Shown one piece after another: positions 33,370-42,767 of a stretch of 64,000 bases of DNA. The notes beneath the pieces were generated by a model. The model had not been told where the DNA came from. It saw only the letters and a list, made by a program, of their open reading frames with translations, and searched no databases. The stretch spans positions 1 to 64,000 of the forward strand of contig CAKOVU010000003.1 in assembly GCA_934122115.1 (NCBI GenBank), given 5' to 3'. Position 1 is the first letter of the stretch, and the number at the start of each line of letters is the position of its first letter. This stretch comes from UMGS1901 sp934122115. GTDB taxonomy: Bacteria; Bacillota; Clostridia; TANB77; CAG-508. The position numbers and the translations under genes were made by a program.

Positions 33370-34672
33370 ATTTAAGCAGTTTTTAATAAAATTTAAAATG
33401 ATTTTTATAGTTGCAATTGTGTCACTTTTGGCAATTATTTTATATTATAAAGTTAGCAATGTAGTAGCAGCTATTATTTTTGGTATTCTCGCTATATATA
33501 TAGTTTTTTCGTCGAAAAAAAAGTATGGCGTTTTTATGAATTCAGAAGGTATTTTTGGTGGTGTTTGGTTTGGAATAATAGGACTTGCATGTCTACAGTT
33601 ACACCAATTCCAAGTTAATTGGTCTGTGATTACTTGGTTTTATCTTATAATGTCATATATACTTTTTTTACTAGGTTATATGTTAAAAAGAAAAAATAAT
33701 ATTCCGGAAAAAGAAAAAAAGAAGATTCCTAAAAAAAGATTTTTACTGTTTCTTTCTTTAGGTGTAATATGTGTATGTGCTTTTTTAGTTGTTGAGATTA
33801 TAATAAGAAAAGAGATACCGCTTTTTTCAAAAAACATGTCAAGCTATATGAACTTTGGTGTTACAGGCTTACATTATTTTACGGTTTGCTCTTGCTTGAT
33901 AATGCCAATAAGTATAATATATATTCATTACTACAAAAAAGAATTCAAAGTAGTAGATTATATATATGTTGTTGTAATTGATATAATTAGTTTATTAATT
34001 CCAATTTTAATAGTGTCTAGACAATTACTGATAATAACATTGGTTTTAACGGTTGCGGTAATATCAATAGTAAACAAAAAGTTAGAAGGCAAAATTTTAA
34101 TAATGGTTGTGGTTTTAGGAAGTATGGGCTGGATGCTAATCAGTCAGTATAGAAACCAGGACGATAAGTATTTAAAACAAGCATTGCAAATACAAGATGA
34201 TTGTATACTTTCAACTAAACAGATGCAGGTATATATGTATTTAACATGCAATTTTGATAATTTTAATTTAAATGTAGGAAAATTAGATAAATATTATTAT
34301 GGACAAAAATGTGCTTTCCCAATATTTGCTTTTACTGGTCTAAAATTCAAAATACCATCAACAACAGAAGATACACTAATTAGAATTGTAAAAAATTATA
34401 ATACATATCCTTTGATAACTGAGCCTTATCAAGATTTTGGAGGAATAGGAATATGTATTTATATGTTAATAATAGGAATTATCTGTGGATATATAGATTC
34501 TTTAGATAATAAGAAAGTATCAAATATAATTATCAAAGCGATTATAAAATATTGCCTAGCTTTTTCATTTTTTACTAATGGCTTTGCAACTCCTGCAATT
34601 TGGTTCTATATAATTGCGATGATTATTTCAAATGCAGTATTTTTTAAAAATATGGAATTAAAGAAAGAGTAA
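33356..34672 (+). CDS. Oligosaccharide repeat-unit polymerase (Wzy-like)
   Basis: 438 residues with 10-12 predicted membrane segments and one larger extracellular loop (about 270-340). It is typical of Wzy/O-antigen polymerases, which have little sequence conservation. The ATG at 33356 with TGGAGCG upstream is preferred over the in-frame start at 33332. The gene overlaps the glycosyltransferase before it by 14 bases. Its place among glycosyltransferases, together with the flippase at 38790, supports a Wzx/Wzy-dependent pathway. Confidence 0.85.
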   Translation: MKKDKFKQFLIKFKMIFIVAIVSLLAIILYYKVSNVVAAIIFGILAIYIVFSSKKKYGVFMNSEGIFGGVWFGIIGLACLQLHQFQVNWSVITWFYLIMSYILFLLGYMLKRKNNIPEKEKKKIPKKRFLLFLSLGVICVCAFLVVEIIIRKEIPLFSKNMSSYMNFGVTGLHYFTVCSCLIMPISIIYIHYYKKEFKVVDYIYVVVIDIISLLIPILIVSRQLLIITLVLTVAVISIVNKKLEGKILIMVVVLGSMGWMLISQYRNQDDKYLKQALQIQDDCILSTKQMQVYMYLTCNFDNFNLNVGKLDKYYYGQKCAFPIFAFTGLKFKIPSTTEDTLIRIVKNYNTYPLITEPYQDFGGIGICIYMLIIGIICGYIDSLDNKKVSNIIIKAIIKYCLAFSFFTNGFATPAIWFYIIAMIISNAVFFKNMELKKE

Positions 34673-34675
34673 AGT

Positions 34676-35680
34676 ATGAATGAATTAGTGAGTATAATTG
34701 TTCCGGTATATAATGCAGAAAAATATATAAAGAAATGTATTGAAAGTATAATTAATCAAACCTATAAAAAAATAGAAGTTGTTATTGTAGATGATGGATC
34801 AAAAGATAACTCAGTTGATATCTTAAAAGAGTATGAATATGATCATAGAATTAAATTAATATTAACGGAAAATCATGGAGTATCCACGGCAAGAAACACA
34901 GCTATTGAAAAATGCAATGGTGACTTTATTATGTTTGTAGATGCGGATGATTGGCTTGAACCTAATGCTGTAGAAGTATTGTTAAATGTTGCAATTTCAA
35001 CTTCGGCAGAAATTGTACAGGCAGGCTATTATAGAAATGAAAATGAAAAAATAAAACTATCAGAAAGACAGATTAATAAAAATAATATCCAAGAATTGAG
35101 AGAAAAAATATTATTTATAAACTCAATGGAAGATATAAACTATGGAGCACTTAGATGTGTGTGGGGAAAAATATTCAAAAGGGAAGTTATTAAAGATATT
35201 AGATTCGATCAAGATATTTATTTGTTGGAAGATGGAATATTTCTATATGAATGTATGAAAAATTTACACTGTTTTCAATTTATAGATGAATGTTTGTATC
35301 ATTATAGAAAAGTGGAAAGCTCTGCTTGTAATAGATTTAATAAAGACCAACTTATACAGTATGATAACATATCAAATAAATTGCTAAAGATTTTGCCTAA
35401 TAAACAAAAACAAATTTATTATAAGGTTATGTTAGAATGTGTTATGACATATATTTCCAGATTGACGAGCTATTCTAAAATAGAGAAAAAGGAAAAAATT
35501 AGATTAATTAACAATTTGACATGTGAAAACAAATATCATGAGACAATATTTAACATTGACGTAAGAAAATTGAGTAAAAAAGAAAAGATTACAATATATT
35601 TATTAAAAAATAATTATCTACAAATATTATATGTAATATGTAAGATTAAAGACTTTGTGAAAGGTAAGGAAAAAATATGA
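34676..35680 (+). CDS. GT2 glycosyltransferase
   Basis: 334 residues. The N-terminal GT-A domain shows VSIIVPVYNAEKYIKKCIES (about 5-24), VDDGSKDNS and MFVDADDWLEPNA (DxD around 87-89). A C-terminal helical extension (about 210-330) is lysine-rich and may touch the membrane. It adds one sugar of the repeat unit; the donor is unknown. It starts three bases after the polymerase gene and overlaps the pyruvyl transferase by 4 bases. Confidence 0.9.
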   Translation: MNELVSIIVPVYNAEKYIKKCIESIINQTYKKIEVVIVDDGSKDNSVDILKEYEYDHRIKLILTENHGVSTARNTAIEKCNGDFIMFVDADDWLEPNAVEVLLNVAISTSAEIVQAGYYRNENEKIKLSERQINKNNIQELREKILFINSMEDINYGALRCVWGKIFKREVIKDIRFDQDIYLLEDGIFLYECMKNLHCFQFIDECLYHYRKVESSACNRFNKDQLIQYDNISNKLLKILPNKQKQIYYKVMLECVMTYISRLTSYSKIEKKEKIRLINNLTCENKYHETIFNIDVRKLSKKEKITIYLLKNNYLQILYVICKIKDFVKGKEKI

Positions 35681-36750
35681 AAAAGGTAGCAATAGTTACA
35701 ATTTACGATAATAATAATTATGGAAATAGATTGCAAAATTATGCAACACAAGAAGTAATGAGAAAACTAAATTTTGATGCTACTACTTTAAAAAATAGTT
35801 ATCTTTTAAATAAAGATTGTACACATGCAAAATATATAGTGCAAGTTATCAAATTTTGTGTGAGATATATTCAAGGATATACTAAAAATTTTGCTAGAAG
35901 AGTAAGATTTAACGAATTTAATAAAAACATAAAACTATCGAGAAAATATGTTACAAAATATAATATTAAAAAATTAAACGGTAAATTTGATTTTTTCGTG
36001 TGTGGAAGTGACCAGGTTTGGAATCCAGAGTTTAGAAGAATGACAAAGTTTGACTTATTAGAATTTGCAGACAATAAAAAGAAAGTTTCATTTTCTGCAA
36101 GTTTTGGTTCAAGTGTACTTGATGATGAATATTTAAATAAGGCAAAAAAAGAATTAAAAAAATTTAAAGCTATATCGGTTAGAGAAGAAGCCGGAAAAAA
36201 GATAGCAAAAGAATTGACTAAGAGAGAGGACATAGAGGTATTGGTTGATCCTACTATGTTACTAAAAAAAGATGAGTGGGAAAAATTAGAGAAAAAACCA
36301 AAAAAGTTAGAAACAGGTAAAAAATATATATTGAATTATTTCCTTGGAGAGATATCAAAAGAAAAGAAAGATGCAATAGAGAATTTTGCAAAAGAAAATG
36401 GATACGAAATAATAAATATATTAGATATGAAGTCACCATTTTATAAAACAGGTCCATCTGAGTTTTTATATTTAGTTCATAATGCTGAGATTGTATTTAC
36501 AGATTCATTTCATGCATGTGTATTCTCAATATTGTATAATAAACCATTTTATGTAATAGAAAGAGTTGCGAAAGGAATGAAAAATATGAATTCTAGGATT
36601 GATACACTCTTAAATAAAATGGGATTACAAAATAGAAAATTTGAATCTGTTATAGAAACTAATTGTGAAGATATCTATGAAGAGGTAAATAAAAAACTAA
36701 ATATAGAAAGGGAAAAAGCATTAAGTTTCATGAAAAATGCTTTAGATTAA
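35677..36750 (+). CDS. Polysaccharide pyruvyl transferase family protein
   Basis: 357 residues with the family pattern: IVTIYDNNNYGNRLQNYATQ at the N-terminus, FFVCGSDQVWNPEFR (about 107-121), SFSASFGSS and TDSFHACVFSILYNKPF near 270-286. Family members add a ketal-linked pyruvate from phosphoenolpyruvate to a sugar of the surface polymer, giving it negative charge. It is often paired with an F420-type Fe-S protein, as with the gene at 37613 here. AAAGGTAAGG precedes the ATG. Confidence 0.92.
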   Translation: MKKVAIVTIYDNNNYGNRLQNYATQEVMRKLNFDATTLKNSYLLNKDCTHAKYIVQVIKFCVRYIQGYTKNFARRVRFNEFNKNIKLSRKYVTKYNIKKLNGKFDFFVCGSDQVWNPEFRRMTKFDLLEFADNKKKVSFSASFGSSVLDDEYLNKAKKELKKFKAISVREEAGKKIAKELTKREDIEVLVDPTMLLKKDEWEKLEKKPKKLETGKKYILNYFLGEISKEKKDAIENFAKENGYEIINILDMKSPFYKTGPSEFLYLVHNAEIVFTDSFHACVFSILYNKPFYVIERVAKGMKNMNSRIDTLLNKMGLQNRKFESVIETNCEDIYEEVNKKLNIEREKALSFMKNALD

Positions 36751-37610
36751 TGATGGTAAAAGGAAGAGTATCTATATTAACTCCGTCATATAATGCGGAA
36801 AAGTATCTTGAAGTATATTTTATGCACTTACTAGAACAAACTTATAAAAATTTTGAACTTATATTTGTAGATGATGGTTCAATTGATGAAACAAAAAAAA
36901 TTGTAGAGAAATATGAAAAATGTTTTGAAGCAGAAAATATTGGTTTAATATATAAATATCAGGATAATAAAGGACAAGCTAGTGCTATAAATTTGGGATT
37001 ACAATATGTTACAGGAGAGTATCTTTATTGGATGGATGCCGACGATTATTTAGAGAATAATGCATTGGAAAAAATGGTTAACTTTCTGGAGAAAAATAAA
37101 GAATACAATATTGTAAAAGGTAGAGTTAGATATATATATGAGGTTAATAATACTTCAAAGGTATTTCATGGACATGGCGAATATGATGTAGAAAATGTTA
37201 TGTTCGAAAAATATTTATTTGACAAAGATATTGATTGTTACCCAGGACTAATAATGACACGAACAGATTTTTTTGATGAAAGAGTTGAAAATAGAAAAAT
37301 CTATGAATCAAGAGGGGGACAAAATTGGCAATTAATATTGCCAATTACATACAAACAAAAATGTAAAGAAATTGATAGTATCATTTATAATTATATGGTA
37401 AGAGAAAATAGTCATTCGAATAGTATAAAGAATTCATTTAAGGCAAGATATGATAGATACAATGAACACAGAAAAATTTTAGTAAATATACTAAAAAGAA
37501 TGAAATGTATGAGGCTATCAGAAAAAATAAAATATATAACGATGATAAAATGTAAATATTTTATTATAGAACTGAAATTGATTATAAAAAAATTGTTTAT
37601 GAGGAAATAA
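36750..37610 (+). CDS. GT2 glycosyltransferase
   Basis: 286 residues: VSILTPSYNAEKYLEVYF, FVDDGSIDETKKIVEKYE and YWMDADDYLENNALEKM (about 91-107, DxD). The DNKGQASAINLGLQYVTGEY stretch is characteristic of GT2 enzymes. The first ATG overlaps the stop of the pyruvyl transferase gene by one base. It probably extends the same repeat unit; acceptor and donor are unknown. Confidence 0.88.
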   Translation: MMVKGRVSILTPSYNAEKYLEVYFMHLLEQTYKNFELIFVDDGSIDETKKIVEKYEKCFEAENIGLIYKYQDNKGQASAINLGLQYVTGEYLYWMDADDYLENNALEKMVNFLEKNKEYNIVKGRVRYIYEVNNTSKVFHGHGEYDVENVMFEKYLFDKDIDCYPGLIMTRTDFFDERVENRKIYESRGGQNWQLILPITYKQKCKEIDSIIYNYMVRENSHSNSIKNSFKARYDRYNEHRKILVNILKRMKCMRLSEKIKYITMIKCKYFIIELKLIIKKLFMRK

Positions 37611-37612
37611 AA

Positions 37613-38782
37613 ATGATAAAATATACTGATAAATGTACTGGCTGTACAGCTTGTGAAAATGTTTGTAAATTTAATGCTATAAAAATGCAAGACGATAAAG
37701 ATGGCTTTAAATATCCACATATAGATGAAAATTTATGTGTGGATTGTAAGGCCTGTGAAAAAGTATGTCCATTAAATTCAAAAAAAGAGATAAAAAGATT
37801 CGAAAACAGGGCATATGCTTGCTTTTGTAACGATAATAGTCTTAGATTGAAAAGTTCTTCGGGAGGAATTTTTTCTGTAATAGCAATCAAAATATTAGAA
37901 GACAATGGTGTAGTCTATGGAGCAGCTTTTGATGAAGAATATAAAGTAAAGCATTTGAGGGTCAATAAGATTGAGGACATAGAAAAATTAAGGGGCTCAA
38001 AATATGTGCAGAGTAATCTGGATGGAATTTTTAAGGATATAGAGGCAGAACTAAAATCTGGACAAAAAGTTCTATTTTCTGGAACCCAATGTCAGGTGGC
38101 GGGGCTTTTAAGTTACCTAAAAAATGAATATAGTAATTTATATACCTTAGATTTTATATGTCATGGAGTTCCATCTCCAAAAGTTTGGAAAAAGTATCTA
38201 GAATTCAGGAAAAAAATTGACAATCAAGATAAAATATTAGGAATAAATTTCCGAGAAAAGTCAATGCTTGGATGGGATAAATATGAAATGAATATTAAAT
38301 ATTCAAATAGAGAATACAGAAATATAAATTCTGAAGATTTATATATGAAAGCTTTCTTAGGCGATGTTTCATTAAGAAAATCTTGCTATGAGTGTGACTT
38401 TAAAGGAAAAGAAAGAAAATCGGATATTACATTAGCTGATTTCTGGGGTGTAAAAAAAGTTATGCCTAGTATGTATGGAAAAGAGGGAACATCGGCGGTA
38501 ATGACAAATAGCAAAAAAGGGCAAGAACTATTTGATAGTATAAAAAATAGCATTGAATATAAAGAAGTAGATATCAATGATGTTATTAAATACAACCCTT
38601 CAATGGTAAAATCAGTAGTAAAACCTAAAAACAGGGAAAAATTCTTTGAGAAACTTGACACTGAGGATTTTGATAAACTTGTAAAAAATAATGTAAAAGC
38701 GAAAAATAATACTGTTGTAAATAAAGTGAAAAGAGTAATAAAAAAAGTTTTAATGAAGTGCAAAGTATTAGAAAAGGATTAA
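37613..38782 (+). CDS. Fe-S protein with F420 hydrogenase beta-subunit domains
   Basis: 389 residues. Two 4Fe-4S motifs at the N-terminus (CTGCTACENVC and CVDCKACEKVC, about 8-50) precede the FrhB_N and FrhB_C domains: LKSSSGGIFSVIA, GSKYVQSNL, FSGTQCQVAGL, DFICHGVPSPKVW and CYECDFKGKERKSDITLADFWG. Such proteins occur in polysaccharide clusters beside pyruvyl transferases in Clostridia and Bacteroidetes, where they are thought to reduce a sugar or its modification. Their exact reaction is not established. It starts 3 bases after the glycosyltransferase gene. Confidence 0.92.
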   Translation: MIKYTDKCTGCTACENVCKFNAIKMQDDKDGFKYPHIDENLCVDCKACEKVCPLNSKKEIKRFENRAYACFCNDNSLRLKSSSGGIFSVIAIKILEDNGVVYGAAFDEEYKVKHLRVNKIEDIEKLRGSKYVQSNLDGIFKDIEAELKSGQKVLFSGTQCQVAGLLSYLKNEYSNLYTLDFICHGVPSPKVWKKYLEFRKKIDNQDKILGINFREKSMLGWDKYEMNIKYSNREYRNINSEDLYMKAFLGDVSLRKSCYECDFKGKERKSDITLADFWGVKKVMPSMYGKEGTSAVMTNSKKGQELFDSIKNSIEYKEVDINDVIKYNPSMVKSVVKPKNREKFFEKLDTEDFDKLVKNNVKAKNNTVVNKVKRVIKKVLMKCKVLEKD

Positions 38783-38789
38783 TTAGAGA

Positions 38790-40229
38790 ATGAAAAAGTC
38801 TATAATGAAAAATTATTTATATAATTTAGCATATCAAATTTTAATTATTATAATGCCAATTATAACAACCCCATATTTATCAAGGACATTGGGGGCTAGT
38901 GGAATTGGAACTTATAGTTACACTATATCAATAGTTACATATTTTATATTGTTTGGATCATTGGGAACTGCAATATATGGGCAACGTGAAGTTGCATATG
39001 TGCAAGATGATACAAAAAAAAGAAGTATAGTATTTTACGAAATACTCATATTACGCTGTATTACAATGCCAATTGCTATGATAGTATTTTATCTATTATA
39101 TTGTAGAACTGGACAATACGATATTTATTTTAGAATATTATTATTAGAAATGCTATCTACATGCTTAGATATAAGTTGGTTTTTTCAGGGCATAGAAAAT
39201 TTCAAAAAAACGGCCGTAAGAAACATTGTTATAAAAATAATTAGTGTTATATCTATATTTTTGTTTATAAAAAATGAAAATGATACTAGTAAATATCTAA
39301 TAATATATACTTTAACCAACTTACTTGGAAATGTTTCTCTATGGATTGGATTAAAAAAATATATTACAAAAGTTGAATTGAAGGAGATTAGATTTTCAAG
39401 ACAGTTAAAACCTGCTATAACCTTTTTTATTCCACAGATTGCTATACAAATATATACAGTATTAGACAAAACAATGATAGGAGCAATTACTAATAATATG
39501 TCTGAGGTTGGTTATTATGAGCAAACTCAAAAAATTGTAAAGATGTTACTGACGGTAATTACTTCTTTAGGTACCGTTATGGTTCCTAGAATTTCTAAAT
39601 GCTATATTGATGGAGATACTTTACAAATTAAGAAGTATATGAACAAAACTTTTAGGTTTGTGTATATGCTAGCTTTTCCATTAATATTTGGAATAATCGC
39701 AACTGCTGATAACTTTGTGCCTCTATTTTTAGGTGAGGGCTATGAAACAGTAAAATTATTGATGAAAATAATGAGTTGGATAATTTTATTTATAGGCTTA
39801 GGCAATATTTTAGGATCACAATATTTATTATCTACTAAGCAACAGGGAAAATTTACAATATGTGTAGTGTGTGGTGCAATTGTGAATGTTATTCTAAATT
39901 CATTAATGATTCCAAAACTACAGTCACTGGGAGCTGTAATTGCTACTGTAGTTGCAGAGTTTTCTGTTACCGCAATGGAATTTTATTTTGTTAGAAAAGA
40001 ATTTGAAATTAAAGAAATCCTGATATTAAGTAGAAATTATATTGTTTCTGCTTTGATAATGTTTATTATCGTTCAAATTCCAAAAGTATTAATTCATTCA
40101 GGCATTATAACAATTCTAGTTCAGGTGATTTTGGGAACGATAGTATATTTTGTAACTCTATTAACTATAAAGGATGAAATGATAATTGAATTAAAAAATA
40201 AATTTTTAAAGAAAAGAATAAAAGAATAA
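38790..40229 (+). CDS. Polysaccharide flippase (Wzx-type)
   Basis: 479 residues with about 12-14 membrane segments, of the MOP/PST exporter superfamily. The conserved N-terminus YNLAYQILIIIMPIITTPYLSRTLGASGIGTYSY (about 6-39) is characteristic of flippases that carry undecaprenyl-linked repeat units across the membrane. It works with the polymerase at 33356 and the LCP ligase at 29913. The start lies eight bases after the Fe-S protein gene, with TTAGAGA upstream rather than a strong ribosome binding site. Confidence 0.93.
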   Translation: MKKSIMKNYLYNLAYQILIIIMPIITTPYLSRTLGASGIGTYSYTISIVTYFILFGSLGTAIYGQREVAYVQDDTKKRSIVFYEILILRCITMPIAMIVFYLLYCRTGQYDIYFRILLLEMLSTCLDISWFFQGIENFKKTAVRNIVIKIISVISIFLFIKNENDTSKYLIIYTLTNLLGNVSLWIGLKKYITKVELKEIRFSRQLKPAITFFIPQIAIQIYTVLDKTMIGAITNNMSEVGYYEQTQKIVKMLLTVITSLGTVMVPRISKCYIDGDTLQIKKYMNKTFRFVYMLAFPLIFGIIATADNFVPLFLGEGYETVKLLMKIMSWIILFIGLGNILGSQYLLSTKQQGKFTICVVCGAIVNVILNSLMIPKLQSLGAVIATVVAEFSVTAMEFYFVRKEFEIKEILILSRNYIVSALIMFIIVQIPKVLIHSGIITILVQVILGTIVYFVTLLTIKDEMIIELKNKFLKKRIKE

Positions 40230-40256
40230 AATTTGTGTTAGGAGGAAAATAGCAAA

Positions 40257-41108
40257 ATGAAAATTTTAATTACAGGTGCTAATGGAATGCTTGCAAAAGC
40301 AGTAAGAGAAGAATTGAAAGAAAACGAACTAATCTGCACAGATGTTGCAGATTTAGATATAACTAATTTAGAGGCTGTAAAGGAGTATGCCAAAGAAGTA
40401 AAGCCAGATTATATAATTAATTGTGCAGCTTATACAGCTGTTGACAAAGCTGAAGAAAATGAGGAACTTGTATATAAAATAAATGCAATTGGTCCTAAGA
40501 ATTTAGCAATTGCTGCACAAGAAAATGATGCAGTACTTGTTCATATAAGCACAGATTATGTATTTGGTGGAGAAAAAGATGTTTCAGAAGATTACAGTGA
40601 AGACGATGAAAAGAATCCTCAAGCTGTGTATGGAACAACAAAACTTGCAGGTGAAAAATTTATAGAAGAAAATTGTAAAAAATTCTATATATTCAGAACT
40701 GCATGGCTTTATGGAGAAGGACACAACTTTGTAAGAACTATGATTAATCTTTCAAAAGAACATGACGAAGTAAAAGTTGTAAATGACCAACATGGAAGTC
40801 CAACTTATGCAGTAGACCTTGCTTCTATAATTCATCAAGCAATGGAAAAGCAAATTCCTTTTGGAATATATAATTCAACCAATATAGGTTATACAACTTG
40901 GTTTGATTTTACAAAAATGATTTATGAACTAGAAGGAATAAAATGTAAAGTTACACCAGTAACAAGCGAAGAATTTAAGAGTGCAGCTAAAAGACCTAAA
41001 AATTCTCAAATGTCTAAAGACAAGCTATTAAAATATGGAATAGAAGTACCAACTTATGAAGATGCTTTAAAGAGATACTTAAAGACAGAACATGAAAAGA
41101 ATAATTAA
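40257..41108 (+). CDS. rfbD: dTDP-4-dehydrorhamnose reductase
   Basis: 283 residues. NAD(P)-binding motif ITGANGMLAKAV (4-15), INCAAYTAVDKAEEN (about 59-73), HISTDYVFGG (about 100) and the catalytic YxxxK in YGTTKLAGEKF (about 128). It performs the last step to dTDP-L-rhamnose. AGGAGG precedes the ATG. It starts the block rfbD-rfbA-rfbC-rfbB at the end of the polysaccharide locus, so rhamnose is very probably part of the polymer. Confidence 0.97.
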   Translation: MKILITGANGMLAKAVREELKENELICTDVADLDITNLEAVKEYAKEVKPDYIINCAAYTAVDKAEENEELVYKINAIGPKNLAIAAQENDAVLVHISTDYVFGGEKDVSEDYSEDDEKNPQAVYGTTKLAGEKFIEENCKKFYIFRTAWLYGEGHNFVRTMINLSKEHDEVKVVNDQHGSPTYAVDLASIIHQAMEKQIPFGIYNSTNIGYTTWFDFTKMIYELEGIKCKVTPVTSEEFKSAAKRPKNSQMSKDKLLKYGIEVPTYEDALKRYLKTEHEKNN

Positions 41109-41126
41109 TAGTAAGAGGGGAAAATT

Positions 41127-42005
41127 ATGAAGAATAGAAAAGGTATAATACTAGCAGGCGGAAGTGGAACAAGACTTTATCCATTAACAAAAGCAATCTC
41201 AAAACAAATAATGCCAGTATATGATAAACCAATGATTTATTATCCATTATATGTATTAATGGCTGCTGGAATAAGAGAAGTATTAATAATAACAACACCA
41301 AGAGACCATGAAACATTTAAGGAGTTACTTGGAGACGGAAAAAAATGGGGAATGCATATTGAATATCAAATACAAGAAAAACCAAATGGACTTGCAGAAG
41401 CTTTTATAATAGGTGAAAACTTTATTGGAGATTCTAATGTTTCATTAATTTTAGGAGATAACATGTTCTATGGTGGAGACTTAAATGAGGTATTAAAATG
41501 TGCTAATGCCAGAGAAGATGAGGCTACAATTTTTGGATATAAGGTAAAAGACCCAAGAAGATATGGTGTTGTTGAAATTGATGAAAATGGAAATGCTGTA
41601 TCAATAGAGGAAAAACCATCAGAACCAAAATCAAACTATGCTGTACCAGGTTTATACTTCTACACAAATGATGTAGTTGAAATTGCAAAAAATGTTAAAC
41701 CTTCTGCAAGAGGAGAACTGGAAATTACATCTGTAAACGAGGAATATATGAATAGAGGAAAACTAAAAGTTGAAAAGTTGGGCAGAGGAATGGCATGGTT
41801 TGATACAGGAACACATGATGCACTAATTGAGACCTCAAGTTTTGTTCAGACAATAGAGAAAAGACAAGGAATGCAAATATGCTGTCCAGAGGAAATTGCA
41901 TTTGAAAATGGATGGATAACGGGAGCCGAATTAAAAACACTTGCAGAACCTCTATTAAAGAGTGATTATGGAAAATTCTTAATGGATTTAGTAGAAAATA
42001 ACTAA
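41127..42005 (+). CDS. rfbA: Glucose-1-phosphate thymidylyltransferase
   Basis: 292 residues. The nucleotidyltransferase signature GIILAGGSGTRLYPLT (5-20) and KQIMPVYDKPMIYYPL (about 25-40) are followed by LILGDNMFYGG (about 106). It makes dTDP-glucose, the first step to dTDP-rhamnose. Full length; AGAGGGG lies ahead of the ATG and rfbD ends 18 bases upstream. Confidence 0.98.
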   Translation: MKNRKGIILAGGSGTRLYPLTKAISKQIMPVYDKPMIYYPLYVLMAAGIREVLIITTPRDHETFKELLGDGKKWGMHIEYQIQEKPNGLAEAFIIGENFIGDSNVSLILGDNMFYGGDLNEVLKCANAREDEATIFGYKVKDPRRYGVVEIDENGNAVSIEEKPSEPKSNYAVPGLYFYTNDVVEIAKNVKPSARGELEITSVNEEYMNRGKLKVEKLGRGMAWFDTGTHDALIETSSFVQTIEKRQGMQICCPEEIAFENGWITGAELKTLAEPLLKSDYGKFLMDLVENN

Positions 42006-42080
42006 TGCAGATAAGTTACTATTAATTTTATAATTGTGCTTGATGCAAAATAGATGTAAGAAAAAGGAAGGAAATAGATA

Positions 42081-42671
42081 ATGGGAAAGTTTAAAAAATA
42101 TGAAACATCAATAGATGGTGTATGTGTAATTGAACCTACTGTTTTTGGAGACGAAAGGGGATATTTCATGGAAACTTATGAAAAGAACGATTTCGAAGAA
42201 ATTGGTATAACAGGAGATTTTGTTCAAGATAATCAATCTCGTTCAAAAAAAGGTGTATTAAGGGGATTACATTTTCAAAAAAATCATTCTCAAGCCAAAA
42301 TAGTAAGATGCATTAAAGGTGAAGTTTTTGATGTAGCTGTTGACTTAAGACCAGGAAGTAAGACTTATGGAAAATGGGAAGGAGTAATTCTTTCAGAGGA
42401 AAACAAGAAAATGTTCTACATTCCAAGAGGATTTGCACATGGATTCTTAGTATTATCAGATGTAGCAGAGTTTTGCTACAAAGTTGACAATATATATGAC
42501 CATGAATCTGAGGGTGGATTACAATGGAATGATAAAGATGTAAATATAGAGTGGCCTGAGGTAAATGGTGTAACTCCTGAACAATACTTAACATCTGAGA
42601 AAGATGGTAAATGGCCAACATTAAAAGAACTTAAAAATACAAATTTATTTGAAGAATACAAAGTTAAATAA
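42081..42671 (+). CDS. rfbC: dTDP-4-dehydrorhamnose 3,5-epimerase
   Basis: 196 residues of the cupin-fold RmlC family. DERGYFMETYEKNDF (about 24-38), QDNQSRSKKGVLRGLHFQ (with the catalytic His, about 49-66), FYIPRGFAHGFLVLSD (about 112-127) and the tyrosine in FCYKVDNIY. It flips C3 and C5 of the keto sugar. AAGGAAGG precedes the ATG. Confidence 0.97.
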   Translation: MGKFKKYETSIDGVCVIEPTVFGDERGYFMETYEKNDFEEIGITGDFVQDNQSRSKKGVLRGLHFQKNHSQAKIVRCIKGEVFDVAVDLRPGSKTYGKWEGVILSEENKKMFYIPRGFAHGFLVLSDVAEFCYKVDNIYDHESEGGLQWNDKDVNIEWPEVNGVTPEQYLTSEKDGKWPTLKELKNTNLFEEYKVK

Positions 42672-42767
42672 TTTATTGAAAAGCTTTGAAAGAAGAATGA
42701 ATAAAGTCGAAGAACGATTATAACTTTGGAGGCTTAGAATTCTACTTAGAAAAAAAGGAGATTAGAA

